This document shows positions 57,931-64,000 of a stretch of 64,000 bases of DNA, in pieces (within the stretch, counting starts at the first letter, position 1; every line of letters begins with the position of its first letter). The position numbers and the translations under genes are program-made. The stretch is from assembly GCA_024180945.1 (NCBI GenBank), contig JAKSGN010000041.1, positions 1,674,001 to 1,738,000 of the forward strand. The letters run 5' to 3'. This stretch comes from Macrophomina tecta. Lineage: Eukaryota > Ascomycota > Dothideomycetes > Botryosphaeriales > Botryosphaeriaceae. Below the pieces are notes generated by a model that was given only the letters and a program-made list of their open reading frames with translations, searched no databases and was not told the origin of the DNA.

Positions 57931-60555
57931 GATCATATTTACCCGAAACCCTATTATATCATTTTTAGTTCACCTTACTGCTTGCATGTGGCGGATGCTT
58001 CCTGGGAGATCAAGAAAAGGGACTCAAACATATACTTCGAATGTAGATCTACCAGACAACTTGAATGTAGATTGCCACTTCTGTTTTCGGTGAAGAACCA
58101 ATAGTGCACACCAATAATGCAGAGCTACTTGAATTTCTTGCACCAGGTGCGCAACATTTGGAAGACGGAGTACCAGGTCGTCGCGCCCTTACTAATTTGA
58201 GGGCATATGGACATCTCTCAGGATTTTCAGACCACAAAGATGCTTCAAAGAAATAAAGCAATGAGCCTAAGTATGAGATATGCGAAGATATTAGATTGCT
58301 CGACGACTTCTGCAGTCGAGCATGCCACATTTCCTGCCCTGTCAGAAACCCCCCAGTATTGCTACCCTCTTTAATACGGATTTTCGCTTTGTCACTTTAA
58401 TGTGGAATGCAAGTTCCTGTCACGAGATATCTCTGGATCCCTTCCCTACAGAACATATCTTCCTGGTGGTACGAACCACGGGAATGTCCTGCACTGGCCC
58501 AAGGAAATACTTTATTCCTGGCTTGTCTCGATGAGTTACACTCAACATTCACTTTGCCGGCAACTCTGCCCGGTCTTAGAAATCATTATCATACAGTTAC
58601 GTTTTAATCACCGTAATGTCTGAGCAGTGACAACTCCGTTCGTCACAAACTTCGTCTATCAGAAGTTTAATTGAATAGACTACCAAAAATGCTGACCCAT
58701 GCGTTCTTAGCTGGACATCACCACCTGCCCCTCAAGGCTTAAAGCCCTGACGCTACACTGTCTGTCTTGAGTAGAAACTCCGTTGCCCGCATCAGACAGG
58801 TGTTTCTCTAAGTTCCATTTCACCAGCTGCTCGGCAGCTAGGCGTTTATCTAGAGCGCCCCAAAGCGCAGGTCAAGCCGCAATGGCTGTTGCTGCTTCTT
58901 TTGAGGCACTAGTTGATACCCATAGAGATGATACGACGCTGGCGTTGAACTTACTACAAACTCAAGTGCTGACGTGGATGGGTCCAGAAGCAAGTGTTTA
59001 GAAGAAATAGATCACGTTCGTATCTCCCTGAGTGCTCCAACACCCCACGATGAACCATGCCGCAATACTTCCGAGACCAGTCTTCTGATCTTGGCGGTAC
59101 GTCCGAAGCGCCAAAGATTCCTGTCCACAAGCCCACATGCCGTGTACCTTCGCGCTTTCCTTTGCAGGCTTGGGATCAACAGAGTCACGGGTCAACCCCC
59201 ACGATACCGTGGCCCGGCGACCTCGTCGTCTTCTCTTCTTATACCCACAAACGCCCCGAATGGTTGGCGAGGAAGTCTCGCATCGATATGGTATCACTGG
59301 GGAGCCTCCAGATCGACCCGGCGGCTGACCCGCACTCGTCATTCCGCTCCGAGAAGCTAAAGCTGCCGACTACCAGGCATCTGCAGACCTGCACCAACCC
59401 TGACACCCTCGCAAACTAAGGCAACTCTGACCATGGCCGCACCGGTGCACGGCACATCGCAAATGCTCCGTTTGGAGCCAAAACAAAACTTTTCCTTCGA
59501 ACCACTCCAAGAGCTAAGCCACATCGTGTGCACCGGGAACTTGCCACACGTTCATTTCTGAAAACACGAGCGACCATGCAATTCTATCACCCAAGCGTTT
59601 AATTATAGGACAAGGCACCCTAACACTCCTTCTCTGGACGCGCTATAGCTGCAAATACGGTGAGGCCACGGCCGTACACGCATTCCTTGGCGGATCGGCT
59701 GGGGCTACCCGGCATGTGTTTTTTTTTTTTTTTTTTTTTTGGCGGAGGGAGTGTGCGCAATCAGCCTCCCATGGTAAGCATAAATTGAGGCTTTCGGGCT
59801 ATTTGTTTCAGGTGACGAGCCCGGAAAGCACAAACGGGCCCCACCGCAGACGGAGGAAAAAGGGGAGGCGTTTCTTGGTCGGGGCTGGCCGGCTCTAAAA
59901 AAAACGGGCTAAAACGATAGACTTGGACTAAATCTGAGCTCTTCCGCCGAGCGCCGCTGCCACATCAACTAGGAATATCGTGTCTTGTACTCTGCCAATC
60001 ATGATGCTTAGAGGGGGACGGACAGTAATATCAGGGAAATGAGACATACACAGGCGTTTGTAGTAACACTCGCTACGTACGCTAATCGATGAGTATAAAG
60101 CCGATAGTACTCGAACGGTAGCTTCCTGGGAAGGACCCGGGAGGGGAAGCCCGTGCCGGGTCAGGTGCAGCGGGATAAATAAATGGCGGAACCATCAGGG
60201 TAAGGATAACATTCGGCCGAAGCCATGGAAAGAGGCTGACGAAAAGGAAAGGACGCCATGAACTGCGGATAGGTAACTGGCAAGAGAGTTTCATGGCACC
60301 ATGAGTGATAGACGACTGTCTAAGAAGTAACCGCATTCGGCGGTTTCAGAAGCATTAGTCTTATGCCGGAAGAGATTCACAACGTCAAATAATCTCCTGG
60401 GCGTCTCAACTACAGATTGGGCGGATGATCTTGTTCCACAAGGGGAAAGTGAGATATATCATTTACCAGCTGTACAGTCATACAAAAAGGGAGAAGGTCA
60501 GCTAACCCAGCGTCGTCCGACAGCCCATGACCACGTGCCATTACCACATCCGACA
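57931..60555. other. Gap between unrecognised gene and GH16 gene
   Basis: 2.6 kb, both neighbours ending toward it. Short frames at 58783-59001 and 59057-59419 (plus) look partly protein-like but match nothing I know. A 22-nt T tract lies at 59719-59740. Confidence 0.4.
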
Positions 60556-62043
60556 TTACAAGCCAATCAATGCGGAGATTAAGCCAACAACAGCCAGCAA
60601 ACTCCATCCGGTCACGGTTGGCATAAGACCATCCGACGCTGCCGACACATGGGCGATCTCCGGGAACCCCGTTTTGTTGACTCCGTCCACTCTGCACACA
60701 ACATCACACCGCTTCCCCTTCCTCTTGACCAACCGTCCCGCACCCGCGTTCTCTGCCTGTCCCATGGCGCCAACGAACCAATCTCCCAAAGCACCCCCGA
60801 ACATACTACCGCCGACCTGCTCCACGGCCCTCTTCCTCATCTTATTGCTACCGCCTCCCGGGCCCTCGACAGGGCCACTCGTGTTGAACACCAACTCAAT
60901 CCACTGGATCTGCAGCTCCGCACTGCCATTAACACTCATGTTCCCGCTCCACTCGCCGCCGTCGCTCCACATATTCAGCACGAGGCCGCTGGGCTTGCGC
61001 GGGACCGAGTAGGTGTTGGTGGCGCGCAGCACGTTGTTGAGATACCAGTTGGAGCGGTGCGGCAGCCAGTCGATGCGGTGGTCCTGCCAGTCGCGCCAGG
61101 ACGGCAGCTGCGCGATCTTCAGGCTCGCCTGGGGCACCTCGTCGCCGTCCTTGACGGAGGGCTGGTTCGTGTAACTTGAGCACAGAACAGTCAGTGACTT
61201 TTTGCGGCGTCAGAGAAGTGGAGGGGGTTAGTCTGCTGGGCATACTGAATCACGGCGTCCGGATCATCCGTCAGGATCTCGATGTCGCTCTCGTTGTTGT
61301 CGTCGTAGAAGGTGAAGAAGCCGGCGACGGCGCCCTCGTCGCCGACGACGCGCGCCCGCATGCGCATCGACGCGTGCATCAGGTTCTTCTGCTCGTTCTC
61401 GATCTCGGCCGCCGACTGGAAGTCTTCTAGGCGGACGGTGCGCAGGGTAAGATACGTCGGGAAGTCGATGTCATCATTGCCCGTGTCGCTGGAATTGGTT
61501 TGCGCTGGGCGTCGACCTTTTGTCAGTCCTCTTGCTTGTGCGAATTGGGAAGAGGTAGCGCAATTCTCAGCATCGGTCAAACTCACAGATGTATACGTTC
61601 CGCGGACTGTTCTGCATTCGTACTGGGAACTCGTCGGTTGCCTCCTTGCCCCAGTTCTGAATGCCCCAGTCCTTGTTCCAGTCGGTGCCGTTCAGATAGC
61701 CGGCGTCCGTGGCCGACACGGTCTCAAACCCTTGGTCCTCCTCGTTGGTCACCGGGTCGGGCACCTCGGTGTACTGGTCGGCCTGGGTAGCCAGGGCGCG
61801 GAAGTCCCAGAAGCGGTGGTAGGCGAAGTAATAGGGCTGGCTGCTGTCGCCGCCCGTGCCCGATTCGAGCGCGTAGCACGTGCAGTTGGCTGAGTTGTCC
61901 TTGAGCAGCGGCTGGTCGTCGTCATCGTCGTCGGCGCGCACGTGCTGGACCAGACGTGCTGCGAGCAGCAGTAGGGAGAGGATATGCCATGTGGAGAGGG
62001 CTGGTGGAGTTGTGGAGAAGGGTCGTCGTCGGGAGATCAACAT
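60556..62043 (-). CDS. GH16-family secreted glycosidase, probably GPI-anchored
   Basis: Three exons on the minus strand: 62043-61587, 61504-61246 and 61174-60556, giving 444 residues. A signal peptide (hydrophobic ILSLLLLAARL) is cut probably after VRA, residue 37, followed by a run of six Asp. The central domain is concanavalin-A-like: RMRARVVGDEGAVAGFFTFY leads to the catalytic ExDxE, seen as ESDIE (E224 nucleophile, D226, E228 acid/base), and HRIDWLPHRSNWYLNN follows. Several NxS/T sites suggest N-glycosylation. The C-terminal stretch after WIELVFNTSG is Gly/Lys-rich and ends with a hydrophobic tail (WSLLAVVGLISALIGL) fitting a GPI signal. Such enzymes cut or transfer beta-glucans at the cell wall; the exact substrate is unknown. 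Introns of 82 and 71 nt are GT-AG with CTGAC branches. Confidence 0.87.
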
Positions 62044-63549
62044 GGCTCTAGCGGAACGGTGGTGGCCTGCTCCACCAAATGCCTGTTGCCTCGTGCGAGG
62101 GAGGGGATTATGGAAATGCGAAAGAGGAAAACAGAGGCACACTGACGAGTGGTTTTTTTTTAAAAAAATAAAGAAAGGAAAAAAGCACTGCGCGATGAAA
62201 CTTGAAACGCAACCGTGAAGGGACAGCGGCACGGTATGAAGCGAAACGTTCCAGCGAGCGTGAGTCGAAACTCTACAGCGCAGAAAGGAGAGGAAATAAT
62301 AGCGAGATGTTAGCGCACAGCACACAGGCAGAGAGACCCGAATCTCCACGAATTCAGAAGACAGCGCCCGTCACGAAGTTATAGCGGAGAGGGCGCTCAG
62401 ACCGTGCGGGTACACCCTGCCGTAGCGCGCTGCAGAGGAGTCGCGCGATGGAGATGGAGAAGGCAAAAAGAAGAGGCGTTTTGGGTAAGAAGCGCCTTTG
62501 TGGCAGCCATCGAATGTAGGGGCTCGTATTGCAGCCCCTGCGCTCCTCATGACCCCCCCGCCAGCCGCCCGTGCCTGGCGATCGCGCAAGCCCACCATGC
62601 CGCTTCAAGCCCATTCTAGGCCCAAAGAGAGTCTTGCCAGCCGCCTGAAGGAGCGGCAGCGCATCCGAGTCTGTTCCGCGCCATTCACACGTGCAGCCGC
62701 CGCCTATAAATATGCCTCCGCCTCTACCACATCAGGCAAGAAACGGGGCTGGTTTCGTTTCATCACCTCATCAGCAGACGTCCGTTCGCCGCCGGCTGCC
62801 CGGCACCACCAAACTCAATCACTCCCCACACTTCAAGACAATCGCTGCCTCAGGGAAGAAGAGAAAGGTATCAATAAATCAGTCTGCCGGGAATGTCGTG
62901 ACATATGAAAGATGAAGTTTGACCTGCAGCCAGCAGTCGGGTGAGCTATATACAGTGTATGTATACCTGAATATGTGTATATGTATAATGGTTGCCAACC
63001 GACCAAATCGAAGCCCAGGCCATCGTCCATGTTCAGGGGTGGAAATGAGAGAGAAAGTTTGCTCGGTCGCGGCGTGATTTGCCTGTGTCAGAGCACGGCG
63101 GTATCAAAAGGTAGTGAACGAAAAGCGGATTACATTGGAAGTCGACCTTTCCTTACAAGTGTCGCCCCATAGTAGTGTCGCGCTGCTTGGCGACCCACTC
63201 CCGCACGGTAGAGTGTCGGTCCCTGCATGAGAAGGAAACTGCTCAGGGTGGTAAGAAAGGAGAGTCGCGAGCGCATGATAGCTCCATGCGCAGCCATGTG
63301 CTCGAACGCGTGAGGGGAAGATGCCGTCCAACAAGATAGAAAACAAAAAAAAAAAAAAAAAAAAGGTACTATAGCCAAATAGACACAACTCCGTCATCGG
63401 CAAAGTGGCGGGTGCGAGAAACAAGGGGGAAAAAAAAACACAGCTCCGTCAGAAAAGAAATAAGGAAAGTAACCTCCCGAAGAAAACCGGTACTGCTAAC
63501 ATGATTGGGTATTTGCCTCGTCCCTCCTCCACATCCTTCTCTTTCTTTT
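62044..63549. promoter_or_regulatory. GH16 promoter and 3' flank of the right-edge gene
   Basis: 1.5 kb without a recognised gene. The first few hundred bases upstream of 62043 would hold the GH16 promoter. A 20-nt A tract lies at 63345-63364. Confidence 0.45.
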
Positions 63550-64000
63550 TCATTCAGTATTTTCTTCCACGTCGAACCAGCTCTCGCCGGCCCGATTCTC
63601 CTCCACATCTTCCAGCCCCGCCTCACGCAACTTCTCTTGCAATTGTTCTTGAAGCGTCAGAGCCTGCTCTCGGCCCACGGATTCGCGATTAACTCGTTCC
63701 ACCAACGATAGGCCTGCCAGACGACGTCCGTCGAATGTTGTGCGCATACTTAGAGACCGGCGCGATGTGGTGATGGATCTCCTCTTTGCCAGTGCTGCTG
63801 CTGTTGTCGCGAAAGTCACGAAATGAATCCCGGGAGTCCCGAAAGGACTCCCGGTTTTCAATTGATTCATCTTCGGCCTCCACTATCTTGGTTGGGACGT
63901 CTGGGACGTCATCGTTTTTGTAATGTTGCAGACTGCGCCTGTCCGGCGTTGTCGACGCCGAAGCCATCGACATCGATGTGCTCGACCTGTTGTGGACGAG
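63550..64000 (-). CDS. 3' end of a gene leaving the window, family unknown
   Basis: The minus-strand frame is open from the window edge and encodes Ser/Asp/Arg-rich sequence (SMASASTTPDRRSL, DDVPDVPTKIVEAEDE, ESFRDSRDSFRDFRD), then KEEIHHHIAPVSKYAHNIRR. This frame stops at 63689, but a coding-like sequence continues in another frame (QEQLQEKLREAGLEDVEEN, stop at 63550). A 55-nt intron, 63702-63648 (GTGGAA donor, CTGAC branch, TTCAAG acceptor), would join the two in frame; other joins are possible. The 5' part lies beyond 64000. The acidic, low-complexity tail looks intrinsically disordered. No domain is recognised, so no function is proposed. Confidence 0.5.
63830..63854. repeat. Perfect 10-bp inverted repeat in coding DNA
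   Basis: CCGGGAGTCC and GGACTCCCGG flank a 5-nt spacer. It lies within the part coding for the RESFRDSRDSFRD repeats, so it may reflect codon repetition. Confidence 0.8.

Overview
The window is nuclear DNA of a filamentous ascomycete (Pezizomycotina; Dothideomycetes is only a guess). The evidence is genes split by 46-96 nt introns with CTAAC/CTGAC branch sites, single-copy eukaryotic housekeeping genes, a CYP505 fused P450-reductase, and an AT-rich transposon patch with a G/A and C/T transition pattern as left by repeat-induced point mutation. I saw no bacterial operon, CRISPR array, rRNA or convincing tRNA. Gene models were built by joining frames at splice sites; exon lengths were summed and give intact reading frames unless stated.

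Layout. 1.2-2.7 kb (-): SFT2 Golgi membrane protein, divergent from a bHLH transcription factor at 5.2-7.2 kb (+). 9.8-10.6 kb (-): COX19, four exons. 11.5-14.7 kb (-): CYP505 P450:reductase. 15.8-17.8 kb (-): tubulin cofactor E, sharing a 226-bp promoter with V-ATPase subunit H (VMA13; 18.0-19.6 kb, +). 19.6-26.7 kb: 7.1 kb without a recognisable gene. 26.7-28.9 kb (-): RSC7/Swp82-type chromatin remodeller subunit. 29-33.9 kb: another gene-poor stretch. 33.9-34.7 kb (-): SF3A2/Prp11, sharing a 328-bp promoter with DIS3/RRP44 (35.0-38.2 kb, +). 41.8-42.5 kb (+): single-pass membrane protein of unknown role. 45.1-45.9 kb (-): classical short-chain dehydrogenase. 46.6-47.9 kb: two head-to-tail degenerate copies of a PIF/Harbinger-type element. 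49.5-50.1 kb (+): APQ12. 51.9-53.9 kb (+): nine-exon MFS transporter. 55.2-56.5 kb (+): extended SDR. 57.4-57.9 kb (+): 3' part of an unrecognised gene. 60.6-62.0 kb (-): secreted, probably GPI-anchored GH16 glycosidase. 63.5-64.0 kb (-): 3' end of a gene that leaves the window.

The genes do not form one pathway. Most are core functions in RNA (SF3A2, DIS3), chromatin (RSC7), membrane traffic and nuclear envelope (SFT2, APQ12), mitochondria (COX19), vacuole (VMA13) and microtubules (cofactor E). From about 45 kb onward content turns more accessory (oxidoreductases, MFS transporter, cell-wall enzyme, transposon relics), but no biosynthetic backbone gene is visible, so I do not call a secondary-metabolite cluster.

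The most noteworthy signals are: two GC-AG introns after 12- and 16-nt first exons (SF3A2, APQ12); a weak GTCCGC donor in CYP505 overlapping a competing GC donor; the tandem Harbinger-type element, with one copy keeping a transposase fragment that the other has lost; and the unrecognised 57.4-kb gene with no visible start codon.
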